A stretch of 64,000 nucleotides of DNA from Actinomadura alba (lineage in GTDB: Bacteria; Actinomycetota; Actinomycetes; Streptosporangiales; Streptosporangiaceae), in assembly GCF_014323705.1 (NCBI RefSeq), contig NZ_JABVEC010000010.1:124001-188000 (forward strand), in the 5' to 3' direction. The translations under genes were made by a program, and so were the position numbers. Below the pieces are notes generated by a model. The model ran no database searches. It had not been told where the DNA came from and saw only the letters and a program-made list of their open reading frames with translations. Below, piece after piece: positions 16,907 to 24,900 of this stretch; within the stretch, counting starts at the first letter, position 1; the number at the start of each line of letters is the position of its first letter.

Positions 16907-17548
16907 ATGCCTGACACCTGGCTGTCCGATACCCGCTCCTCGTACGACACCGACGCCTCCGGATATGCCGAGAAGGTGCGTGGACTGCTCGGTGAGAGGC
17001 CTTACCTACGCGCGAGCCTGGCGTTGTTCGCCGAGTTGGTGCACGGTGCCGGAGGCGGGCCAGTCGCCGATGTCGGCTGCGGGCCGGGCTACGTCACCGG
17101 CCACCTCCACGACCTCGGAGTGGACGCGTTCGGCATCGACATCTCGCCCGAGATGATCGCCATCGCGCGGCGTGACTACCCCGACCTACGCTTCGAGGTC
17201 GGGACGATGACCGACCTCAACCTGGTCGACGATTCAGTCGCTGGCGTACTCGCGTTCTGGTCCGTGATCCACGTGCCCGACCACGCCATGCCCGGCGTGT
17301 TCGAGCAGTTCCGCCGAGTGTTGCGCCCAGGGGGTCCGCTACTGGTCGGCTTTCATGTCGGTGACGAGACACGACATACGTCCGAGGGCTACACGGGTCG
17401 CCCGATCAACGTTGACAGTCACCACCGCCGGCCGAGCAAGATCGCGGGCTGGCTTCGTGAGGCGGGGTTCACGATCGAGGCCGAACTGGTCATCGGGCCG
17501 GACGAGGACGGCCCGGGAGCCGTCATCTTCGCGCGCAGCCACGCCTGA
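16907..17548 (+). CDS. Class I SAM-dependent methyltransferase
   Basis: This 213-residue enzyme has a complete methyltransferase fold. Motif I VADVGCGPGYVTGHL is near residue 55, the acidic residue after strand 2 is in VDAFGIDISPEM, post-I ARRDYPDLRFEVGTM follows, and motif III is RVLRPGGPLLVGFHVGDE. The HTSEGYTG segment resembles small-molecule methyltransferases of the UbiE/Methyltransf_11 type, so the substrate is probably a metabolite; this is inferred. The ATG at 16907 (MPDTWLSDT) is preferred, with GTG 16898 as an alternative. It lies between a solitary IS630 end and a full IS630 element and may be passenger DNA. Confidence 0.85.
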   Translation: MPDTWLSDTRSSYDTDASGYAEKVRGLLGERPYLRASLALFAELVHGAGGGPVADVGCGPGYVTGHLHDLGVDAFGIDISPEMIAIARRDYPDLRFEVGTMTDLNLVDDSVAGVLAFWSVIHVPDHAMPGVFEQFRRVLRPGGPLLVGFHVGDETRHTSEGYTGRPINVDSHHRRPSKIAGWLREAGFTIEAELVIGPDEDGPGAVIFARSHA

Positions 17549-17630
17549 CCGCGCCCTGATGTCACCGTCTACTACTTTTTGCGGCTCATGACGTTGGTGA
17601 CACAGGACGGCACCTGTGAAACCTAGGTGC

Positions 17631-18904
17631 CTAGTGCGGTGACCACGACGTTCACCGGATCGGTTATGCGGCCTTGGGGCGTGGGCGGCCCCAGCGTTGC
17701 TGGCGTTGGCTGCGCACCCGGGCTCGTTCGCGGCGTTGGGCGGCCAGCATGTCGGGGTGCCGGGTGTTGGCGTTACGCCAGCGCAGGTAGGCCTGGATTT
17801 CGCGGGCCAGGACGGTGTGGTTGGGATGGTTGGAGTTGCCCATCACGAACGTGCGCAGGGGGCCGAAGTGGGCCTCGATCGGGTTGGCCCAGGAGGCGTA
17901 GGTCGGGGTCAAGCACAATTCGACGTTGTTCTTACCGGCCCAGGATCGGATCGCCGGGGTCTTGTTGGCCGACAGGTTGCCCAAGATCACGTAGATCGGG
18001 GCGCCGTCGGGGCGTTCGGCCCGGATGGTCTTGAGCGCGGCCAGGGTGTTGGCGCCGCCCTTGCGGTGCCGGGTCACCCCCCACAGCGTGTCGTCGCCCA
18101 GCGAGTAGCAGCCGTGGAAGTAGCGGACGCCGTGGGTGCGGGTGTAGGTGGCCGGTGGCCGGTCAGGCTTGCCCTGGTGGCCCCAGCCGGTGCCGTGGCA
18201 GGGCCGGATCGGCAGCGGTCCGAACTGGTCGAAGGCGAAACATCGGTCCGCGAAACGGCTGGTGACATGCTCGATCCGGTCGAGTTTGGCGTCGAAGTCG
18301 GGATCGTTGGAGGTCTTCCAGGTACGGGTGCGCTGGAAGGTGATGCCATGCTCGTGCAGGATCTGCCGCAGCCGTTCCCGTCCGATGCCCACGGTGCGGT
18401 CGGCGTGGCGGGCCAGGTGGTCGGCGAGCTTGCGCAGGCTCCACCGGGTGAAGGGACGGCCCAGCGTGGCCGGGCGGGTCCGGGCCGTCGCGACGATGTA
18501 GGCCTCGTCGTCTGCGGTGATGCGGCGGGGACGGCCTCCCGCCCAGCTAGGGTCCAACGCGGCCAGCCCCCGGGTGTTGAAGTCGTGGATCAAATCACGC
18601 ACCGTGTCCTCGTGCGCTTGGACGAGCCGAGCGATCGCCGGAACCGGTGTCCCGGACGCCGACGCCATGATGATCATGGCCCGGCGCATCCGGATCGACT
18701 CGTGCTTGCCCCGCCACACGATCTGCTGCAGCCTGCGGCCTTCATCCTCGGTCAGCCTGCGTGCCCGCACCGGCTCAGCCACCCACACCACCTCACCCTC
18801 AACAGCGATCTCGTCGCCATCGAGGGTGAGGCCCAGCAATGGCCACACCGTGGACCTCGACCGGCGTGTCCCGACCCGGTGCACGTTCGTGGTCACCGCA
18901 CTAG
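17631..18904 (-). mobile_element. IS630-family insertion sequence
   Basis: Terminal inverted repeats begin CTAGTGCGGTGACCACGA at both ends (17631 onward and, on the other strand, 18904 downward), diverging after about 18 bases. The TA in the terminal CTAG is consistent with the TA target duplication of this family. One transposase gene fills the element. Confidence 0.9.
17664..18848 (-). CDS. IS630-family transposase with mutated catalytic Asp
   Basis: From GTG 18848 the protein is 394 residues, normal for the family. An N-terminal HTH region (RLVQAHEDTVRDLIHDFNTRGLAALDP) is followed by the DDE domain. The first acidic residue is Asp207 in FAFDQFGPLP and the Glu is Glu325 in NPIEAHFGP. The second Asp is replaced: where the family has DNLSAH this copy reads GNLSAN (Gly290), a single GAC-to-GGC change. 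A transposase lacking that Asp should be catalytically dead. The open frame continues upstream past the end of the element, but that part is outside the gene. The element ends remain intact, so it could still be moved in trans. Confidence 0.88.
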   Translation of the reverse strand: MWPLLGLTLDGDEIAVEGEVVWVAEPVRARRLTEDEGRRLQQIVWRGKHESIRMRRAMIIMASASGTPVPAIARLVQAHEDTVRDLIHDFNTRGLAALDPSWAGGRPRRITADDEAYIVATARTRPATLGRPFTRWSLRKLADHLARHADRTVGIGRERLRQILHEHGITFQRTRTWKTSNDPDFDAKLDRIEHVTSRFADRCFAFDQFGPLPIRPCHGTGWGHQGKPDRPPATYTRTHGVRYFHGCYSLGDDTLWGVTRHRKGGANTLAALKTIRAERPDGAPIYVILGNLSANKTPAIRSWAGKNNVELCLTPTYASWANPIEAHFGPLRTFVMGNSNHPNHTVLAREIQAYLRWRNANTRHPDMLAAQRRERARVRSQRQQRWGRPRPKAA

Positions 18905-19133
18905 AGGAACTGAAAGCACCGCCACCGGAACAAGCCAAGGACTGGGACTGTCCGGATTTGGGCTCTGCCGCGACTGGACAGTCCCCGGCTCTGTGAGCCG
19001 GGCATGCGGCCTGTTCCGTCCGATCCCGTCTCGCAGCCCGGCCACGGCCGCCCCAGCGAGCGAGCCCGGAAGGCCGATCGACGTTCACCACCAGGCCGAC
19101 GAGCACAGCGACCGTTTCGAGGTCAACGGAAGT

Positions 19134-19784
19134 CTAATGGGCCAGGACGACGCGACCTGCCTGCAGCGCTTCGACGTAGCTCCGCGCCTGTTCGATACTC
19201 AGATCGGTGTCCTTGCGCGCTTGGACCACCGCTTCTCTGCTCTTGCCGTCTGCGATTAGGCGCAGCACCTGGGGTGAGGGCGGCGCGATGACGGTCTGCC
19301 GGGTTGCCAGCCCGCCCTCGTCGAGAAAGGTCGGTTCAAGGTAGGGGTCTTCGTAGAAGCGCCAGTAGACGTCGAGGTCGAATTGCGGCTCGGACACCCG
19401 ACGTTGCAGCCACCTAACACACGCGGTCGTCGCTTCGAACTCATCGGGGTGTATTTCCTGGCGACACGTCAGAGCCCAGCCGGGGCGCGGTTTGCTGTGC
19501 TCGCGCCGCTCCAACGCGGCGAAGAGCACCCCGCCGATCCGCCAGGCCGGCCCGCGCCGCGCCAGCGCCGGGACCTTCACTTCCACCCAGGAACCGGCCG
19601 CGCCAGGTGCGTAGTCTGTGGGATCGTCGTCCTCGTCGACGAACTCCCCGGGAAACTCCGTCACGATGGTGCACTCAGGCGGCTCCGGTCCCAGTCCCAG
19701 GTGCCAGCGCAACTCGTTCACCTCGGCCTCCGAGAGGTCGTCGGGAAGGTCGGCGTTGATGAGCAGTTCATATGCGTCGGCCAT
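19134..19784 (-). CDS. Hypothetical protein with C-terminal ribosomal L7/L12-like helix pair
   Basis: From ATG 19784 this is a 216-residue soluble protein. The N-terminal part begins ADAYELLINADLPDDLSEAEVNELRWHLGLGPEP. The middle has GSWVEVKVPAL and GGVLFAALERRE, and GWALTCRQEIHPDEFEATT suggests a compact alpha/beta domain. The last 35 residues, LRLIADGKSREAVVQARKDTDLSIEQARSYVEALQ, match the C-terminal fold of ribosomal L7/L12 (GK-x-EA-x(3)-VR-x-x-TGL-x-x-EA), a module also found in non-ribosomal bacterial proteins. A role is not known. It lies inside the island after the IS630 element. The resemblance is by pattern only. Confidence 0.65.
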   Translation of the reverse strand: MADAYELLINADLPDDLSEAEVNELRWHLGLGPEPPECTIVTEFPGEFVDEDDDPTDYAPGAAGSWVEVKVPALARRGPAWRIGGVLFAALERREHSKPRPGWALTCRQEIHPDEFEATTACVRWLQRRVSEPQFDLDVYWRFYEDPYLEPTFLDEGGLATRQTVIAPPSPQVLRLIADGKSREAVVQARKDTDLSIEQARSYVEALQAGRVVLAH

Positions 19785-20101
19785 GCCGCATATCCTCACA
19801 CGGGCCGTTGTGGAGAGGCATCAAGCCGAGGGCCGATTGGCTCGAATGCAATTGGTGCGCGGCACGTGACAGGCGCGGGCCCGCGATCGCCGGGACAGTG
19901 CCTTGCGCGCGAGCAGAAACGGCACCAGAGCAGTTGCGGGACCTTAGCCCGTGACGGTCTACGTATTGACGGGTTGAACGTGCCCGAAGCGGGGTCGCGC
20001 GACCCCAGCCCCCCGCGGACCGGAACACTCATCCGCGCGATTCTGTCTGTCACGCCGTCTCGCCGTTCGCGCCCGGGGAAGCGCCCGCCGGAGCCATGTC
20101 C
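19785..20101. other. Intergenic stretch with third double-hairpin copy
   Basis: These 317 bases hold no supported gene. At 19991-20095 is a decayed copy of the double-hairpin repeat (GGGGTCGCGCGACCCC, then CGGAACACTCATCCGCGCG and TCTGTCACGCCGTCTCG), with its right arm altered. The rest shows nothing recognisable. Confidence 0.6.
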
Positions 20102-20437
20102 TTAGAAGTCGATCTTCAGCACCGCTGAATCATCCAGTTCCAACCTGAACTCTGGCCCGGGTTTCGACGGTTGCCATCCCCGGCCCATCGCCGCGGTGAT
20201 CGCGGTGGTAACGGTCCGGGGGAGGACGACTCCAGCCGGGAGCCCCAAATAGTTGCTCGGGTGAGCACACGGCAGGGAGACCACCAAGCGAGCGCCGGGC
20301 CCGTGGACCTGCTGTACGGCGAAGGTCAGCGGAGACCAGCCCATCGCCTGGCAGTACGTTGGCCGACCGCGTACCGTCCAACGAAACTCGGCATCGCCGA
20401 CGGTTATCCGTCGTGATCCCTTCCTTGCCAGTGCCAC
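20102..20437 (-). CDS. Small hypothetical protein
   Basis: This 111-residue protein reads as beta-rich: RRITVGDAEFRWTVRGRPTYCQAMGWSPLTFAVQQVHGPGARLVVSLPC, then GVVLPRTVTTAITAAMGRGWQPSKPGPEFRLELDD. The order (a short R-I-TVGD-x-FRW start, a P-x(2)-V-x-P-x-x-V-x-x-AI-x-x-A-x-x-x-GW-P stretch and an F-L end) matches a widespread family of small actinomycete hypothetical proteins often encoded in variable regions. No signal peptide, membrane segment or catalytic motif is seen. The start is the first in-frame initiator. No function can be assigned. Confidence 0.65.
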   Translation of the reverse strand: MALARKGSRRITVGDAEFRWTVRGRPTYCQAMGWSPLTFAVQQVHGPGARLVVSLPCAHPSNYLGLPAGVVLPRTVTTAITAAMGRGWQPSKPGPEFRLELDDSAVLKIDF

Positions 20438-20647
20438 AGAACCTCCGCCACATCACCGACTCTTGAGGACTCTAGAGCGGCTCGATCGGACACCTCCATT
20501 GATTAAGGGCTCGTCAACAGAGTGACTTCGTAAGAGCCACACGACCGGGGTCGGTTAGTGGGTGGCTCGGGTGGAAGCCTGCCACCGCACCCAGCCCGAC
20601 TAGGCTGGCCGGTGTTCGGTTCCGTACGAATCGAGGAGACCACGCTC

Positions 20648-21110
20648 ATGGCGCCCAACGTCGGCACCGAGGCCCCGGACTTCACCCTGAAGGACCAGAA
20701 CAACTCAGGACATCACGCTCTCGTCCTTCCGGGGCGAACGCAACGTGCTCGTCGTCTTCTACCCGTTCGCCTTCTCCGGTATCTGTACCGGCGAGCTGTG
20801 CGCCGTCCGGGACGACATCGGCAGCTTCCAGAATGGCGACGTCCAGATCCTCGGCGTTTCGGCCGACCACGTGTTCGCCCTCAAGGCCTGGTCCAACGAA
20901 GAGGGCTATCAGTTCCCGCTGCTCTCGGACTTCTGGCCGCACGGCGAGGTCGCCATCCTCTACGGAGTCTTCAATCGCGACCGCGGTATGGCCGTGCGCG
21001 GCACGTTCCTCGTCGACAAGGGCGGGATCTTGCGGTTCGCGGAGGTGAACGCGCCCGGCGAGGCCCGTGACCAGGAGTCGTGGAAAAGGGCGCTGGCCGC
21101 CCTTGATTGA
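20648..21110 (+). pseudogene. AhpC/TSA-family peroxiredoxin (AhpE-like), frameshifted
   Basis: Peroxiredoxins of this type reduce peroxides through a peroxidatic Cys. From ATG 20648 (a GGAGACC site lies upstream) the frame reads APNVGTEAPDFTLKDQNN and then breaks: one extra T at 20705 shifts it. One frame over it continues QDITLSSFRGERNVLVVFYPFAFSGICTGELCAVRDD with Cys in FSGIC and a second Cys five residues later, then a normal C-terminus LVDKGGILRFAEVNAPGEARDQ. Without the extra base it would be a 153-residue protein of standard length. Either it is a recent pseudogene or the base is a sequencing error. The rest of the gene is well kept. Confidence 0.85.
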
Positions 21111-21155
21111 TCGTCGTCGCCGGGCCGTCAGCAGTCGAAGATCGCTGGAAGTGAT

Positions 21156-21310
21156 TTCCCAAGCTAATAGCGCGGGTTCGATTCCCGTCATCCGCTCAAC
21201 GGCGAAGGCCCAGGTCAGGGACATGATCCCTAACCTGGGCCTTGATCGTTTCAGGGCTCCATCGCCCGTCGTGCCATTAGGCCACCGGAACCAGACGCCC
21301 GAGCGGCGGT
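21156..21310 (+). repeat. Attachment-site relic with tRNA-Gly 3' half, terminator and integrase end
   Basis: The tRNA-Gly 3' half is at 21156-21197 with one change in the acceptor arm. The terminator stem is perfect (21205-21214 with 21234-21243). On the minus strand near 21275-21305 the frame RPPLGRLVPVA-stop repeats the VPVA end of the other integrase remnants. Twin 11-mers are not seen upstream of this copy. Confidence 0.8.
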
Positions 21311-21381
21311 CGCTACTGCACTGACAGCGAGTCGGTAGGGGACAGGCCGGGCAATGGGCGGAGTAGGTGGCGGCGCCTCCA

Positions 21382-21966
21382 TCACCCGTGCCGCCGGCGC
21401 TGTGCCCAGCCGATGAACAGCGCGCCCGTGATCGCGATAACGGCGATCAGCCCGGCGACGGGTACGAAAACGGAGGCGCCACGGTCGCCGGTGTCCGCTT
21501 GCGCGCTGTGGTGATGCTTCATCGAGTGCGACATCGGGCCGTTCATCGTGATGGTCTTGGTCATGCTGGCCTTGGACGGTGCCGTCGCGGTCACGGTGAC
21601 TCGCCAGGCTCCCTTCGTCAGCGGGCGCTCCGCGATGTAGAACGACTGGCCCTCGGGGGAGGACGTCATCCGTATCGGGCCGACCTGCGGGCCGCCGGAG
21701 GCGGGCGCGGCGACGAGGGTGAGCTCCACCGGGTCCGACACCGGGTGCCCGTCCTTCTTCCAGGTGACGGTTGTGATCACCCGGTCCATGCCGTCGCCGC
21801 TTACCTCCAGACGGATCGGCCCGCCGTGCGCATGAGCCGGCGTCGCCGTCCCGAGCACCGCCACGGCCACCGCGGCGAGCACCGCCGCGGTGAGCCGGGC
21901 GGCCCGGCCCGGACGGCGGGGCGTGCGCCCCGCCGCCGGGCCGGTGGTCGCCGGGATCATCCTCAC
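21382..21966 (-). CDS. Exported protein with C-terminal membrane anchor
   Basis: This 194-residue protein has a signal peptide (RLTAAVLAAVAVAVLGTATPAHA, cleavage after AHA). A beta-sandwich-like domain starting HGGPIRLEVSGDG follows, then a His-rich stretch MSHSMKHHHS and one C-terminal membrane helix (VFVPVAGLIAVIAITGALFIGW) with a basic tail. A mature His at the N-terminus plus a His cluster suggests metal binding, as in CopC/YtkA-like proteins; this is inferred. The GTG start overlaps the stop of the giant dehydrogenase gene (GTGA), so the two are coupled. A periplasm-side metal or cofactor role for the dehydrogenase is possible. Confidence 0.8.
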   Translation of the reverse strand: MRMIPATTGPAAGRTPRRPGRAARLTAAVLAAVAVAVLGTATPAHAHGGPIRLEVSGDGMDRVITTVTWKKDGHPVSDPVELTLVAAPASGGPQVGPIRMTSSPEGQSFYIAERPLTKGAWRVTVTATAPSKASMTKTITMNGPMSHSMKHHHSAQADTGDRGASVFVPVAGLIAVIAITGALFIGWAQRRRHG

Positions 21967-24900
21967 CCGGTCCTCCTCTGGGTCGGGTCACCGGATCGGG
22001 TGCCGTCACCGGACAGCGCCTTCGCCTGCTTGGCGGTCAGCCCGCTTGGCCTACCGCCCAGCCGGACGATCATGGCGTTGGTGTCACGGATCAGGGTGTC
22101 CTTGACCTCGGTGTCCCCGACGATCGTATTGACGAGCTGCTTGAACTTCTCCAGCTCCTTGATCGCCTTGCTGTCATCACCCTTGGCCTCGAGCTTCCGG
22201 GCCTTGGTGAGCTGGTTCTGCAGCGCGGTGGCGTTCGCCTGTGTGAGGCGGCCGGTCGCGCGGAACCGGTCGATCAGGTTCGCGATGTCCCGCAGGGACG
22301 TGGCGGTGAAGAACTCGACCCCGATTTGGGTCGTGTTGCCCGCCTTGTCCGTCGCGGTCACCGCGAGCCGGTGCCGTCCGAGCGGCAGCTCGTACAGCGC
22401 CTGCAGCGTGCCGGACAGGATCGCCTTGTCATCCAGCGTGCCGCCGACCGAGGCGATCCCGGAGGTGGCGTCGGTGGCCTGCCAGGTGATCCGCACGTCC
22501 TGGCTGTCGCCGTAGAGCTGGCCGTCGGCCACCCCGGAGACCAGCACGGTCGGCTTGGTGGCGTCGACCGTGATGGTCGCCGCCTTCTCCGTCTCGACGT
22601 TGCCCGCCTTGTCCGTCGACCGGTAGAGCAGGGTGTGCTCGCCGTCGCCGGTCACGTCGACCGAACCGGTGTATGCCGTCCAGCCGCCGCCGTCGAGCTT
22701 GTACTGCGTGGCGTCGATTCCGGAGGTGGCGTCGGTCGCGCTCAGCGTGACCGGCACCGCCCCGGCGTGCCATCCCGCGTCGTTGGCGGGTGCGAACGCC
22801 GCCGTGGTGAGCGGCGCGATGGCGTCGATCTTGATGGCCAGCGTCCTGGCCGTCTCGACGTTGCCCGCCTTGTCGGCCGAGCGGTACGCCACCGTGTGCG
22901 AGCCGTCACCGGAGACGGTCACCGGTTCGGTGTACGCCGTCCACGCCCCGCCGTCGAGCTGGTACTCGGTGCGGGCCACGCCGGTGCCGTCGTCGGTCGC
23001 CGCCAGCGAGACGGTGACCGGGCCGGTGTACCAGCCGTTCGCGCCGTTCGGGTTGGCCGGATCGGCGGTCGCGGTGGTCGTCGGCGCGGTGTTGTCCTGG
23101 ACCAGGTGGAAGTAGTCGAACTTCGCGGTCACCGACTGGGTCTGGTTGACGCCGAACGCGAAGAGACCGATCTTCGCGTCGGCGGCGACCGCCGAGTTCG
23201 TCACCCCGGTCCCGACCTCGGTCCAGCTCTGCCCATCGGCGGACATGAACCCGTGGTAGGTGTTGCCCTGCTTGACCAGCCGCAGGTGCCAGACGCCCTG
23301 GGTGAGGTTGCCCGTGCTCGGCTGCGGGTCCTGCACCACGTCGCCGGACTCGCTGCGCAGCTCGATCCGGCGCACGACCGGCGAGCCGACGGTGTTGTCG
23401 GTGATGTAGTCGAATTTGACGTAGTTGCCGTCATCGACGTACACCAGCAGGCCGCCCTGCTGGTACTGCTGGTTGAACGCGCTGCCGTCGACCTTCGTCT
23501 CCATCGTCCAGTCGCCGGACGGCGCCTTCTGCAGGATGAAGTTCTTCGGCCCGCTGTTGGGTGAGCTGTAGATGTCGCCGGTCGAAGTGTCGATCTCCAG
23601 GTTGCCGCCGGTCACCCGCTGTGCCGACGGGTCCGGACGGACGATCGAGTCCCACCGGCAGCCGTCCAGCTTCGTGCCGTTGAACTCGTCGCTCGGCGCG
23701 GGCTTTTCGGCAGTGTCGTCCGGGGCGATCTGGAACCAGTCGAACGCCGCGTCCACCACCGGGCGGGCACCGTGGCCGGACAGCGAGATCAGGCCGATCT
23801 GCGGGTTGGTGATGCCGGCGAGCGCCTTCGTCTCCGGCATCTTGGTGAAGTTCGCCCCATCCGCGGAGTACCACGCGGTCAGGTTCGTGCCGTCGCTGAC
23901 GAACCGCACGTAGACGGTGTCGGGGTACGCCGTGCCGAGGTTCGCGGTGTTGCTGGCCGCGACTTCGTTCGGGTTCCCGGCTTCCTCGCGAATGAACTGG
24001 AAGACCCGCGCGTTGGCGTCGTTCGTCCCGCGGGCCTGGAACACCATCTTCGCGTAGTTGTCGTCGTCGCCGTACAGCACGAGCCCGGCCTGCTGGAACG
24101 AGTCGCGCGCCACCAGGTTGGCCTTCGCGGTCGCCGTCCACGCCCCGGCCGGGGCCGGCTGCACCACGATGTTCGGCGTGTCACCGGCCTGGGTGCCGTA
24201 GATGTCGGTGTTGGAGGTCGGGATGACCAGGTTGCCGCCTGAGACCCGGAGGTCCTGGTTCTCCCGGATCACCGACCAGCGGTCACGGTCGAGCGAGTCG
24301 CCGAGGAAGTCGTCGGAGCGCCCGCTCAGGCACGCCACGTTCGGCGCGTTCACCTTGATGCTCACGGACTCCTTCGTCGCCGCTCCCTTGGCGTCGGTCA
24401 CGGTCACCGATGCGGTGTACGTGCCCGGCGTGGTGTAGGTGTGGCTCGCCTCCGGCGTCGTCGGCTCCGGCGCCCCGGCCACCCCGAAGTCCCACTTGTA
24501 GGTGAGCGGGGTGTCACCGTCGGGGTCGGTCGCGGTCGCGGAGAAGCTGACCGGCAGCGGCGCTGTGCCCTGGTTCGGGTTCGCCGCCACGGTCACGTTC
24601 GGCCGCTGGTTGTCGGTCACGCCCCTGCCGAGGAAGTCGACCCAGTTGACGTTGAACACGCCGCCGGTGTTGGTGCTGCCTGCGGGGCGTCGCGCCACGA
24701 AGTACAGCGAGCCGCTGCCCCCTGGTGCGCTGGTCAGGTTGACCGTGACGTCCTGGTACGTCTGCCAGGCACCGGTGACCGGGATGGTCGCGGTGGCGAC
24801 CACCGGACCGGTCGGGCTGCCCTCACGTACCTCGACCGTGCCGCCGCTGGAGCCGGACGCGGCGCGGAACCGGATCGCGTCGATGCTGGACAGGCTCGCC

